From Exiguobacterium antarcticum DSM 14480 (GTDB taxonomy: Bacteria; Bacillota; Bacilli; Exiguobacteriales; Exiguobacteriaceae), in the NCBI RefSeq assembly GCF_000685865.1, contig NZ_JMKS01000005.1, positions 372,001 to 436,000 of the forward strand: a DNA stretch of 64,000 nt. Direction: 5' to 3'. Below the pieces are notes generated by a model that saw only the letters and a list, made by a program, of their open reading frames with translations, was not told the DNA's origin and ran no database searches. The position numbers and the translations under genes were made by a program. Position 1 is the stretch's first letter. Each line of letters opens with the position of its first letter. This document shows, piece by piece, positions 9,037 through 17,297 of the stretch.

Positions 9037-9064
9037 AAAAAAGTGAATGAAGACATTCACTTTT
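9037..9064 (-). terminator. Terminator of the SDR oxidoreductase gene
   Basis: Perfect 11-bp arms (9054-9064 and 9039-9049) with a 4-base loop. Read on the minus strand the hairpin ends in six T residues, which fits termination of the gene ending at 9152. Confidence 0.7.
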
Positions 9065-9151
9065 CATGAGGACCTGATATGTTTTTGTAACATTAAGAAA
9101 AGGGCATTAAAAAAGGTTTAAGTCCGTTGGAAAAAGGTTACTAAATCCGAT

Positions 9152-9901
9152 TCACTCTTCGTAAATCATCTTTCGTGTCATTCCACCATCGAGGACCAAC
9201 GTCTCACCTGTTAAAAAGTCATTTTCCGGATCTGTTAAAAACAGGGCCGCTCGTGCGACATCTTCCGGTTTTCCGACCCGACCAGCCGGGTGTTGGCTAT
9301 GATCTTCTGGTGATAGTTCATGATAATTACCAGTCTCAATCCAACCGGGAGCAATCGCATTGACGAAAATCCGGTCCGGTCCTAAGGAAACGGCAAGCGC
9401 ATGTGTCAAGGCAACGATACCACCTTTCGTAGCGGCATAAGATTCCGTATCCGGTTCGGACATGAAGGCGCGGGTCGAAGCCAGGTTGACAATCCGACCC
9501 CCAGCTGAATTCTTCTTCAGATAAGGAGCTGCGGCTTTTGTCGTCAAAAAGATACTGCGAAGATTCGTGTGTTGAACCCGATCCCATTCATCGAGTGATA
9601 GTTCAAGGAGAGGTTTTCGGACGATGATGCCCGCATTGTTAATGACGACATCGATGCGCCCTGTATGTTCGATGGCCTTATCGATCAATAGATCGACATC
9701 CTGTTCATCCTGGACATCTAGATGATAAAAATAAGCCGTTCCACCATCTGCTTCGATTTCTGATGCAAGATCATCACCTGTCATTTGGTCGATGTCTGCT
9801 AAAATGACTGTTGCTCCTTCTTTTGCATAGGTTTTGGCAAGTGTCGCTCCAATGCCGTTAGCGGCACCGGTAATGATGACGGTATGGTTGACATGGTTCA
9901 T
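9152..9901 (-). CDS. SDR-family NAD(P)-dependent oxidoreductase
   Basis: A 249-residue classical short-chain dehydrogenase/reductase. It carries the Rossmann motif TGAANGIG (TGxxxGxG), VINNAG, the catalytic Ser in NLAST and the YxxxK active-site pair in SYAATKGG. The C-terminal part (VNAIAPGWIETG, FLTGETLVLDGGM) is typical of glucose 1-dehydrogenase and 3-oxoacyl-ACP reductase-like SDRs. An Asp after the second strand (ADIDQ) suggests preference for NAD over NADP. The ATG at 9901 follows TAGGAGTG by about 7 bases; the in-frame GTG 9 bases earlier overlaps that site and is rejected. It is a single-gene unit with its own terminator. The substrate is unknown. Confidence 0.88.
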   Translation of the reverse strand: MNHVNHTVIITGAANGIGATLAKTYAKEGATVILADIDQMTGDDLASEIEADGGTAYFYHLDVQDEQDVDLLIDKAIEHTGRIDVVINNAGIIVRKPLLELSLDEWDRVQHTNLRSIFLTTKAAAPYLKKNSAGGRIVNLASTRAFMSEPDTESYAATKGGIVALTHALAVSLGPDRIFVNAIAPGWIETGNYHELSPEDHSQHPAGRVGKPEDVARAALFLTDPENDFLTGETLVLDGGMTRKMIYEE

Positions 9902-10073
9902 CTGAATCACTCCTAGGATGAGATCATATATCTAAGTAGACTTGCTTTATTCAAATAGCCGAAAATGAATCGATTAAAACCTACTGAAGACAAGGTGAGA
10001 GGATTATGAACATCACCTTTAGGGAACATAAGCAATAGCTGACTTTACTATTATGTGAATGGGGGATTTTTTG

Positions 10074-10508
10074 ATGGATTTATCAAATCAAAAGCTCGAG
10101 ACAGAACAAGAAAAATACGCAAATGAAGCTAAGTCGTATATCAATCAACCGAAAAAGACCAATTCCATGCTAAGACGAGCAACTGATAAAATAAATAAAA
10201 ACTCAAGTTTATCAGTCGTGTTTTCTCCAGTCCGTTTATTGATTGATATGGTCCGGGCTTATCAATCAGGCGAATATCGAAACATTCGTCGGACGACGAT
10301 TTTGAAAGTAATCGGTGCATTGATTTATCTCGTGTCGCCGATTGACCTCATTCCAGACTTCGTCCTTGGATTTGGATTCGCGGATGACATCGCGCTTATC
10401 TTATTCGTGACGAAAACCGTCTTTGAGGAATTGACACGCTTTAGTGATTGGCAGGACGAGCAACAAAAAGCACGCACACAACCACTCCAAAGTGAAGACG
10501 CCTATTGA
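10074..10508 (+). CDS. YkvA family (DUF1232) small membrane-associated protein
   Basis: A 144-residue protein with a charged N-terminal half and a C-terminal DUF1232/YkvA core. The core reads VIGALIYLVSPIDLIPDFV then GFADDIALILFV, the diagnostic SPIDLIPD plus DD arrangement with two hydrophobic helices. The family is common in Bacillales; its biochemical function is not established. The start at 10074 is preferred over the in-frame ATG at 10059 because a weak GGGGGAT precedes it at suitable distance. A terminator follows at 10518-10554, so it is probably monocistronic. Confidence 0.8.
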   Translation: MDLSNQKLETEQEKYANEAKSYINQPKKTNSMLRRATDKINKNSSLSVVFSPVRLLIDMVRAYQSGEYRNIRRTTILKVIGALIYLVSPIDLIPDFVLGFGFADDIALILFVTKTVFEELTRFSDWQDEQQKARTQPLQSEDAY

Positions 10509-10517
10509 GCATGTTCA

Positions 10518-10554
10518 GCCTGTTGTTGACTATGAGTCAGCAATGGGCTTTTTT
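10518..10554 (+). terminator. Terminator after the YkvA gene
   Basis: Thirteen-base arms (10518-10530 and 10536-10548), fully paired if G-U pairs are allowed, loop TATGA, then six T residues. Confidence 0.65.
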
Positions 10555-10641
10555 GTCGTGAAAAAACGTGATTTCTGTACGCTACCTGAAAAGTTCGTTA
10601 CACTAAAGACAGAAAAAGTTTTCGAGGGAAGGAGGTATGTG

Positions 10642-11226
10642 ATGGCTTGGCACTCATGGGTTGAATCATATGGCTATTTCGGGATGATGTTGACGTTGAT
10701 GTTTCCCTTTTTACCGAGTGAAGTCCCACTTGCCTACGCGGGTTATCTTGTTCATACGACTGAATTTAACCTGATCATCATGTTAATTGTCGCGGTCATC
10801 AGTTTTGTGATCAGTCAAAACATCTTTTTTACGATTGGACGGCTCGGAAGTGACCGCCTGCTGACACGTGTGTTTAAGTGGTTTCGGATTTCTGAAACGA
10901 AGATGAACCAATTTCAACGCCAAATGGATACACGGGGGCGCTTCATCCTCTTGTTGTCACCGATGTGGCGGATGGGATTTGCGATTGGAGCAGGATTAAC
11001 GGGTGTCTCACGGTTGACGTTTACGATTGCGACGACGATTTCTTTTTTTGCCTGGTCGGTCTTTTTTATCTGGGGCGGAAAAAAACTGGGACACGGTATG
11101 ATGGGACGACAACATGACCTGCACCACTACATACCTTGGTTGATTGGTCTTGTTGTGTTCGGAGCGGGGTACCTGTATTTCCGGAAAAAAACGTTAATGA
11201 AAAAACAAGAGGTATTAAAAAAATAG
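10642..11226 (+). CDS. DedA family membrane protein
   Basis: A 194-residue DedA/SNARE-associated membrane protein. Some DedA proteins translocate undecaprenyl phosphate or phosphatidylethanolamine across the bacterial membrane. The sequence shows the N-terminal re-entrant motif region FPFLPSEVPLAYAGYLV and the FILLLSPMWRMGFAIGAGLTGVSRLTF segment, with four or five hydrophobic helices and a Lys-rich tail. The ATG at 10642 follows AAGGAGGT by 5 bases; the reading frame is open further upstream, but no start there has a binding site. The gene is 12 bp from the HAD phosphatase gene and likely cotranscribed. Whether it acts as an undecaprenyl-phosphate flippase is inference. Confidence 0.85.
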   Translation: MAWHSWVESYGYFGMMLTLMFPFLPSEVPLAYAGYLVHTTEFNLIIMLIVAVISFVISQNIFFTIGRLGSDRLLTRVFKWFRISETKMNQFQRQMDTRGRFILLLSPMWRMGFAIGAGLTGVSRLTFTIATTISFFAWSVFFIWGGKKLGHGMMGRQHDLHHYIPWLIGLVVFGAGYLYFRKKTLMKKQEVLKK

Positions 11227-11238
11227 AGGAGTGTTCCT

Positions 11239-11865
11239 ATGGCAGTGATTTTATTTGATATTGACGGTACGCTGATTGATTCGACAACTCAAATGACCGA
11301 AGCGATTCATTTGGCGATGGACGATATGCCACATCTCGTCAAACCTTCAAAAGAGAGTGTGCAATCGAGTTACGGATTAGCGGGGAGTGCCTTTTGGCGT
11401 CAGGCAATTCCAGATGCATCAGAGGAAGACATTCGGGCGATTCGGAAAAAACGCCACCATCATTTGGAACAGACGATGGTTGGACAAAAAATTTTATTTG
11501 ACGGAATCCGGGATCTGTTAGCTGAACTGACAAAACGAGGACATATCGTATCGACAGCGAGTAACTGTGGTGTCCACTATTTAAATCTAGTCCTCGATGG
11601 TCAATCGATTCGTTCATATTTCACGAGTCCCAAATGTTTAGAGTCCGTCAATGGGAAACAAAAAGCTGATATCCTAGCTGCACACCGCGAAGAGTTTGGG
11701 GATGTCGAATATGTGATGGTCGGCGATCGTTCTTCTGACGTCGAAGCAGCACGACTCGAACATATGCCTGTTGCGATTTGCCATTTCGGATTTGGGACGG
11801 AAGAAGAATGGAAAACGGCTGATTATCAACTGGATACACCAGCCGATCTCTTGAAATATGTCTAA
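11239..11865 (+). CDS. HAD-superfamily hydrolase, phosphoglycolate phosphatase-like
   Basis: A 208-residue haloacid dehalogenase-type phosphatase of subfamily I. Motif I is FDIDGTLIDS with the nucleophile Asp and the acid/base Asp two residues on, motif II is TASN, and motif IV is VGDRSSDVEAAR. The cap lies between residues about 15 and 85. It resembles Gph/PpaX-like phosphatases that act on small phosphorylated metabolites or pyrophosphate. GAGGAG lies 9 bases before the ATG. It is probably cotranscribed with the DedA gene and shares a terminator with the convergent PTS gene. The substrate is not readable from sequence. Confidence 0.85.
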   Translation: MAVILFDIDGTLIDSTTQMTEAIHLAMDDMPHLVKPSKESVQSSYGLAGSAFWRQAIPDASEEDIRAIRKKRHHHLEQTMVGQKILFDGIRDLLAELTKRGHIVSTASNCGVHYLNLVLDGQSIRSYFTSPKCLESVNGKQKADILAAHREEFGDVEYVMVGDRSSDVEAARLEHMPVAICHFGFGTEEEWKTADYQLDTPADLLKYV

Positions 11866-11871
11866 CAAACA

Positions 11872-11904
11872 AGAAGCAGCCGCGTCAGCGAGCTGCTTCT
11901 TTTT
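11872..11904. terminator. Terminator between the HAD and PTS IIC genes
   Basis: Perfect 9-bp arms AGAAGCAGC (11872-11880) and GCTGCTTCT (11892-11900), then TTTTC on the plus strand. Confidence 0.75.
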
Positions 11905-11908
11905 CGTA

Positions 11909-12958
11909 TCAATCGAAATCTAACCGATACTGTTCCGGATTCGTCCACGGCCGGAAGCGGCGAAAGAGTTGGTGGAACAGCAGACAAAGGACAATCGGTA
12001 GGACGATGAATAATCCGAAAACGAGAATAACATTCACCCAGGTCCAACCACCTGCCATCAAGTGTAAGGCGTTGATGGGACCAATCAGACCAGACATGCC
12101 GAAGCCGGCACTGAACGGAGTTCCTTGGATACCAAGCCATCCGGCTAACCCACCGAGAACAGCTGCACTGCAGATGACAGGAACAATCATGAGCGGATTT
12201 CGAATGAAGTTCGCCATTTGGATTTTGGGAGATCCTAAAAAATGAGCAATCGAAGTCCCTCGTGAATTAGCTTGCCAGCCGGCGATAGCGAGCCCGAACC
12301 CAGCCGCACAGACACCAAGATTAGCAGCACCTGCTGCAACACCAGACAGACTAATTGCTGTTGCGATACCGACTGTCGAAAGCGGGGAAACAATCAGGAC
12401 AGAAAAGCTGACAGCCAAGGCGATTCCCATCCAGATCGGTTGGAGGATGGTGAATTGTGTTATCAATTGACCGATGCCGGCTGTGATTTTAGTGACGAAC
12501 GGATAAGTAAGGACGCCAATTCCACCTGCACCGACGATGATCAAGGTCGGAATGACGAGTACGGTGTATGTCTTAAAACGATTGCCAATCCATAAAACGA
12601 GTGCTGTCGCGATGGCTGCCGTCAATCCGGCATTGATGACATCCCCCGTTCCGACAAATAAATAACCAGCCGTCTCGGTGCGGCTCGCGACTCCGGACCC
12701 CACGACGGTCGCAAGACCAATCGAGGTCGTTTCAATCGGTGTTGTCTTAAACTGCATCGCAACGGCGACACCGATCACCATCGGCAACAACCGCATCGCG
12801 AGAGCCGTCGAGTCGATGATATGTTGTGCGGGAGAAAAGTAAGGAAGCAAGGCTTTGGCAAGTTCGCCCAGCAATGCCCCGGGAATAAGAGCAACTAAAA
12901 TACCGATACTGAGACCGTTCAATACGTGTACACCGAATTGCCGGTCAAACCGTTTCAT
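11909..12958 (-). CDS. PTS-type sugar transporter subunit IIC (PTS_EIIC_2 family), stand-alone
   Basis: A 349-residue polytopic membrane protein with about nine hydrophobic segments. Gly- and Ala-rich helices and the motifs GSGVASRTETAGYLF, GAGGIGVLTYPFV, GWQANSRGTSIAHFLGSPK and GLIGPINAL point to the PTS_EIIC_2-type family (PF13303 group). No IIA or IIB domain is fused and no PTS gene is next to it, so it may borrow phosphoryl proteins from elsewhere or work as a non-PTS permease. It is convergent with the HAD gene. Its upstream region carries an 8-bp inverted repeat (12994-13019) that could be an operator. Family confidence is good; substrate unknown. Confidence 0.75.
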   Translation of the reverse strand: MKRFDRQFGVHVLNGLSIGILVALIPGALLGELAKALLPYFSPAQHIIDSTALAMRLLPMVIGVAVAMQFKTTPIETTSIGLATVVGSGVASRTETAGYLFVGTGDVINAGLTAAIATALVLWIGNRFKTYTVLVIPTLIIVGAGGIGVLTYPFVTKITAGIGQLITQFTILQPIWMGIALAVSFSVLIVSPLSTVGIATAISLSGVAAGAANLGVCAAGFGLAIAGWQANSRGTSIAHFLGSPKIQMANFIRNPLMIVPVICSAAVLGGLAGWLGIQGTPFSAGFGMSGLIGPINALHLMAGGWTWVNVILVFGLFIVLPIVLCLLFHQLFRRFRPWTNPEQYRLDFD

Positions 12959-12993
12959 GGTCGTGTTGATGAAAATCCACTCCTTAATGTATT

Positions 12994-13019
12994 GCTTTTA
13001 TGCATAACAGTATAAAAGC
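12994..13019 (-). promoter_or_regulatory. Inverted repeat upstream of the PTS IIC gene, possible operator
   Basis: GCTTTTAT (12994-13001) and ATAAAAGC (13012-13019) form a perfect 8-bp inverted repeat with a 10-base spacer. On the minus strand it overlaps a possible -10 (TATACT), about 35-60 bases before the PTS IIC start. The spacing would suit a dimeric repressor; no regulator gene is adjacent. Confidence 0.35.
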
Positions 13020-13163
13020 GATGAATTGTGATTAATCATACGAAAGACCTTGCAGTACGTCAAGAGGAAAATGGAATTTTCTGAAAAAAGAAAAGCAAAG
13101 TATTCGCACTTCCAGAATAGGACTGCTAGAGTGAAGAGGTAAAAAATCGGGGAGGTAATAGTT

Positions 13164-14156
13164 ATGTCAGAACAACAAATCGTATTAGCGAACAGACCAG
13201 ACGGACGTCCGACACGGGAGACGTTCCGGTATGAATCAATTGAATTGAACCCACTGAAAACCGGTCAAGTCCTGTTAGAAACGCTTTATATCTCAGTCGA
13301 TCCGTATATGCGTGGGCGGATGAATGATGCCCGTTCCTACTCGCAACCCTTTGAACTCGGTGCACCGATTCAAGGTGGAGTCGTCGCGCGGGTCATCGAA
13401 TCCAAAAGTGATCTTCTCGCAGTTGATGATATCGTCGTCGGGATGCTCGATTGGGCGACGAAAAAAGTCGTCGATGCGAAACACGTCCGTAAGATCGATG
13501 CGACACTGGCTCCTGTCTCGACGGCACTTGGTGTGCTCGGCATGACAGGCATGACCGCTTATTTCGGCTTGCTTGATATCGGTAACCCACAACCCGGGGA
13601 AACGGTAGTGGTTTCAGCAGCGGCAGGCGCAGTCGGCTCGATTGTCGGTCAAATCGCTAAAATCAAAGGGGCACGGGTCGTCGGGATTGCCGGCAGTGCT
13701 GAAAAGATTCAATATCTTAAGGATGAACTTGGATTTGATGAAGTCATCAATTATAAAACCGAGCAAATCGGAGAAGCATTGGACCGGACATGTCCGGACG
13801 GAATCGATGTCTACTTTGAAAATGTCGGCGGTGAAATTGGTGATGCGGTTCTCGATCGTCTGAATCCATTTGCCCGTGTCCCGGTCTGTGGAGCAATTTC
13901 CGGATACAATGAAAAAGAGAATGTCGGTCCACGTGTTCAATCAAAACTGATCATTGCCCGCGCACGGATGCAAGGTTTCCTGGTCGGGGATTACGGCAAA
14001 CGTTTTAAAGAAGCGGCGGAACAACTTGGTCAGTGGGTCAGCAATGGGGAGTTGAAGTACGAAGAAACGATTTTTGAAGGCTTTGATCAAGTCCCAGACG
14101 CATTTCTTGGTCTGTTTGACGGTTCGAATACCGGAAAATTGTTAGTCAAGTTATAA
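13164..14156 (+). CDS. Zinc-independent NADP-dependent oxidoreductase (MDR family, YfmJ/CurA-like)
   Basis: A 330-residue medium-chain reductase of the zinc-free prostaglandin-reductase/CurA-like branch, which reduces alpha,beta-unsaturated carbonyls with NADPH. Evidence: YISVDPYMRGRM near the N-terminus, the nucleotide-binding motif VSAAAGAVGSIVGQIAKIKG, GFDEVINYKT, YFENVGG and the C-terminal segment FDGSNTGKLLVKL. Zinc-ligand cysteines of alcohol dehydrogenases are absent. GGGGAGGTAA precedes the ATG. The best B. subtilis counterpart by memory is YfmJ. The gene has its own strong terminator and is probably monocistronic; a detoxification role is an inference. Confidence 0.87.
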   Translation: MSEQQIVLANRPDGRPTRETFRYESIELNPLKTGQVLLETLYISVDPYMRGRMNDARSYSQPFELGAPIQGGVVARVIESKSDLLAVDDIVVGMLDWATKKVVDAKHVRKIDATLAPVSTALGVLGMTGMTAYFGLLDIGNPQPGETVVVSAAAGAVGSIVGQIAKIKGARVVGIAGSAEKIQYLKDELGFDEVINYKTEQIGEALDRTCPDGIDVYFENVGGEIGDAVLDRLNPFARVPVCGAISGYNEKENVGPRVQSKLIIARARMQGFLVGDYGKRFKEAAEQLGQWVSNGELKYEETIFEGFDQVPDAFLGLFDGSNTGKLLVKL

Positions 14157-14165
14157 GAATACGTC

Positions 14166-14208
14166 AAAAAGGTTTTGCTTTCCTGACTGGAGAGCAAAAC
14201 CTTTTTTT
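14166..14208. terminator. Terminator after the oxidoreductase gene
   Basis: Perfect 14-bp arms (14166-14179 and 14193-14206), loop of 13 bases, ending in seven T residues on the plus strand. The A-rich left side lets it also serve the small convergent gene at 14217-14378. Confidence 0.85.
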
Positions 14209-14216
14209 GGTCTGAT

Positions 14217-14378
14217 TTATTGATCAGCAGGATTTGTCTTTAATTCTTCGACGTCTGGATCCGGATGCTGTGTTTCTGCCGGTTTGATCCCTGGATCAGA
14301 TGTTTTTGCTGGTTCTGGATCCGGGTGTAAGCCGACATCCGCTGTTTCGTTTGGCAAGTCTTGTTTTTTATCCGTCAT
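14217..14378 (-). CDS. Small acidic Pro/Asp-rich hypothetical protein (53 aa)
   Basis: A 53-residue frame on the minus strand starts MTDKKQDLPNETADVG after GGGGGATG, 6-7 bases upstream of the ATG at 14378. The protein is hydrophilic and acidic, with no membrane helix. It contains the repeated element HPDPEP and HPDPDV separated by about 20 residues, and ends LKTNPADQ. It is flanked by the terminator at 14166-14208 on its 3' side. Good ribosome binding site, codon use like its neighbours and a self-repeating sequence support a real gene. I recognise no family; short DP-rich proteins of this sort are often strain- or genus-specific. Confidence 0.6.
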   Translation of the reverse strand: MTDKKQDLPNETADVGLHPDPEPAKTSDPGIKPAETQHPDPDVEELKTNPADQ

Positions 14379-14654
14379 GAATGTTCATCCCCCTTGTCTT
14401 CGATATTTTTATATGTACCCGAAATATGGATTCTAAAAACGAAACAGACAGTTTGATGAGATTGATGTTTTGTGGCAAAACAAGACACGAACAAACTCGA
14501 CTCCACACAATCGCATCCTCATTTGATGACAAATGTAAGGAAACAGGCCAGTTGCTTCACCAAGTCTTTACAAAAACCTTGCACGACCTTTAAGTCCTCT
14601 TTGAACTGGTCTCGTAGACTGAAACAGAGATGAATGAAGGAAGGGTGTATACGC

Positions 14655-17297
14655 GTGAGTGAACAAAAGTGGAAAAAAAGCATTATTGAACAATTAAACT
14701 GGGTGCGGACCGAACAGAAACGAATCCAATCGGCACCGGCGGCAAACCGTGCTTCAGTCGAGGGATTGAAACAGCTCGAGGTCTTACGGATGAAAACAAC
14801 GGTTCGTCCTAAGTCATCACCACTTGAATCAAAAACGAAGCGTTATCACCAAGAAAGCAACAGGGAGTTGCTGAAGGAGATTGCGTATGAGGAAATCCCC
14901 GTGACGGGTGGCTCGCGTTATTACGAACGCCGTCCGCTTGAGGTGGCGATTGTTTGTTCAGAGTTCATGCATGCCTATTATCAGGACGCGTTACATTTAC
15001 ATTATGTCAATCCGGCAACGTTTACGGACGTCTTTGAGAAACCGATTGATCTGTTTCTCGTCGTTACGTCCTGGAAGGGTTTAAACGGTGAGGATTGGAA
15101 AGGGGTTGCGACACCAACCTCTAAAAAACGGCAGCGTCTGCTCGACATGATGAAGCAGGTGAAGGCAAAAGGAATTCCGGTTGTCTTCCAGTCGACGGAG
15201 GATCCAAGCAACTTTGACCGGTTCAGTGATTTGGCGAAAGCAGCCGACTATATCTTAACGTCAGACGAGGCGATGATTCCGGAATACCAAGTACTCTGTG
15301 GACATGATCGGATTGAAGCGACATCGTTTGGTGTCAATCCAATCATCCACAATCCGATTGGAGCGACACGAAGCCGCAAAAAACATGTTCTGTTTGCCGG
15401 CAGCTGGATGGCGAAGTACCCGGAACGTGTCAAGGATACCGAGATGCTATTTGATGGTGTTTTACGTTCCAATCACACACTCGATATCGTTGACCGCAAC
15501 TACCAGTTAAATTTACCGGACTATCATTTTCCGGAACGTTACGTCTCGCGTGTTGCTCCGGCGATTCCCTATGATGCGTTGCAACAGGTCAGCAAATGTT
15601 ATGACTGGGTGTTGAATCTAAACAGTATCAAGTACAGCAAAACGATGTGTGCGCGTCGGGTCTATGAATCGCAAGCACTCGGCAATCTGATTTTGTCGAA
15701 CTACAGTATCGCCGTCAATAATGATTTCCCGAACGTCTTTACCATCCATGACCACCGAGAGGTGCAGGCGATTCTCGAACGGACGACACAAGGCGAGATT
15801 GATCGGCTCCGGGCGGAAGGGATTCGTTCCGTCATGTCGTCGCACACGGTCTATGACCGGATCGATCAATTGACGCGACTTCTCCAGCTGGAGATGCCGC
15901 CGGTAAAGCGGACACTCCTCGTCATCCTGCGCAATGCGACGCCGGAACTGGAACAGATGTTGACACGTCAATCAATCACAGCTGATGTAATCTGCCGCGA
16001 AGAAGACTTGACCGGAGCGCTTTATGCCGCAGCGGATCTCGTGACTGTGCTCGACGGTGCGGAATCGTACGGAGAGTACTATTTGGAAGACTTGGTGAAC
16101 GGGTTCAAATACAGCGATGTGTCGATCACCCGCAAAACGTATACTGACGAAGCTCATTTCGTGATCCGGGAAGCCGCGGGTTCGACGGTGAACGCCATGA
16201 TTTGGCGTGAGGCATTTCCGTATGAACAGTTCACCGAAGGAAAGATTGAGGGAGCGACCTTATTCCTGGATGCGCTCGAGTGGAACGAAGGTGGCGGTAC
16301 AGCTGTCATAGAATCACCTGTTTTATCTGTCGTCGTCCCTATCTTTAACAATGGAAAGTATCTGACGTATAAATGTTTTGCCAGCCTCAAACGGATGGAT
16401 CGGTTTGAGGAGGCGGAAATCATCTTAGTGGATGATGGATCGACGGATCGATTTACCCGTCAAGCGATCGATCGTCTGGCACGACGTCATGGGAATGTCG
16501 TGACCTACCTGTTTCCGACAGGCGGAAGCGGCAGTGCCTCGCGTCCGCGAAATAAAGGGGTCGAACTGGCCCGCTCGGAACGGATTGCTTTCCTTGATCC
16601 CGACAATGAGGTCTTAAGTGATCGGTATGCCGAATTGTTAGCCGAGTTGGATCAAGATCAGACACTCGACTTTGCCGTGGGACATATGAAGAAGTTGGCA
16701 GAAAAAACGAGTATCATCGCGTTGCCGAAGATCCGTAAACAAGGGCGGACAGTATGTGATCAACCGAAAGCCTATTTGTTAGAACACCGATTTGCCGTCC
16801 AAAGTATCCAGGCGTTGGTCGTCAACCGCCGTTTTCTGCAGGAACATCAACTGGAACAGGTCGTCGGAGCCGTCGGACAAGATTCACTGTTTTTCCAAGA
16901 GATGATGCTGCACGCAAACCGTGTCTTGCTTGTTAATCGTGTCATCCATTATTACTATGCCGCGGTTGCCGGTTCGACCGTCAACTCGTTGACGGTTCGT
17001 TTCTTCGAACGGAGTGTCGTCCGGGAAAAGGCACGGGCAGAAAAATTTGCCCGTTACGGTGTGCTCGATGCCTATAAGGCGACACGTTTTGAACATTTCT
17101 TTGAGCATTGGTATTTAGTGAAGCTACGGTATTGCAGTGATAAGGATTTTGCTCCTAGTGTCGCGTTACTGCGAATGATTGTTGCTTTTTACGAACCAAT
17201 GAACTTAACGAACCCGCTGATTCGTCAATTCGTTGAGTTGGCGGACATGAAACGGACGGATGCGATTCAAACATTATTACTGGAGGAGGTCAGATGA
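14655..17297 (+). CDS. Two-domain glycosyltransferase (CgeB-like plus GT2)
   Basis: An 880-residue cytoplasmic glycosyltransferase that opens the glycopolymer cluster. Residues about 85-420 resemble the CgeB/DUF3880-type glycosyltransferase fold, with VVFQSTEDPSNFDRF, HVLFAGSWMAKYPERV, and RVYESQALGNLILSNYS near the nucleotide-sugar site. Residues about 555-780 form a GT-A family 2 domain: LSVVVPIFNNGKYLTYKC, VDDGSTD and LDPDNE, the usual metal and sugar-nucleotide motifs. Such two-domain enzymes often build teichoic-acid-like chains by alternating transfers. The GTG start at 14655 follows GAAGGAAGGG by 9 bases and is preferred over an ATG at 14634 within that site region. The methyltransferase gene overlaps its 3' end by 4 bp. 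Confidence 0.85.
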   Translation: MSEQKWKKSIIEQLNWVRTEQKRIQSAPAANRASVEGLKQLEVLRMKTTVRPKSSPLESKTKRYHQESNRELLKEIAYEEIPVTGGSRYYERRPLEVAIVCSEFMHAYYQDALHLHYVNPATFTDVFEKPIDLFLVVTSWKGLNGEDWKGVATPTSKKRQRLLDMMKQVKAKGIPVVFQSTEDPSNFDRFSDLAKAADYILTSDEAMIPEYQVLCGHDRIEATSFGVNPIIHNPIGATRSRKKHVLFAGSWMAKYPERVKDTEMLFDGVLRSNHTLDIVDRNYQLNLPDYHFPERYVSRVAPAIPYDALQQVSKCYDWVLNLNSIKYSKTMCARRVYESQALGNLILSNYSIAVNNDFPNVFTIHDHREVQAILERTTQGEIDRLRAEGIRSVMSSHTVYDRIDQLTRLLQLEMPPVKRTLLVILRNATPELEQMLTRQSITADVICREEDLTGALYAAADLVTVLDGAESYGEYYLEDLVNGFKYSDVSITRKTYTDEAHFVIREAAGSTVNAMIWREAFPYEQFTEGKIEGATLFLDALEWNEGGGTAVIESPVLSVVVPIFNNGKYLTYKCFASLKRMDRFEEAEIILVDDGSTDRFTRQAIDRLARRHGNVVTYLFPTGGSGSASRPRNKGVELARSERIAFLDPDNEVLSDRYAELLAELDQDQTLDFAVGHMKKLAEKTSIIALPKIRKQGRTVCDQPKAYLLEHRFAVQSIQALVVNRRFLQEHQLEQVVGAVGQDSLFFQEMMLHANRVLLVNRVIHYYYAAVAGSTVNSLTVRFFERSVVREKARAEKFARYGVLDAYKATRFEHFFEHWYLVKLRYCSDKDFAPSVALLRMIVAFYEPMNLTNPLIRQFVELADMKRTDAIQTLLLEEVR

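Larger units (their letters stand above)
8825..9151. other. Intergenic region between the peptidase and SDR genes
   Basis: This 327-bp AT-rich stretch contains the peptidase upstream region, a SigB-like promoter match on the plus strand (8917-8943) and a repeated TTATCAGGA (8943 and 8968 area). It also holds the terminator of the SDR gene at 9037-9064. No convincing gene was seen on either strand; a 6-codon frame at about 9026 is too short to support. Confidence 0.5.

Noticed and set aside
9026-9046. A 6-codon frame after GAAAGGAAAAG as a possible leader peptide.
   Set aside because: No regulated gene follows on the same strand; the downstream hairpin is explained as the terminator of the opposing SDR gene.
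14381-14593. A 70-codon frame between the small acidic gene and the first glycosyltransferase.
   Set aside because: No ribosome binding site and no recognisable features; it overlaps the probable promoter area of both flanking units.
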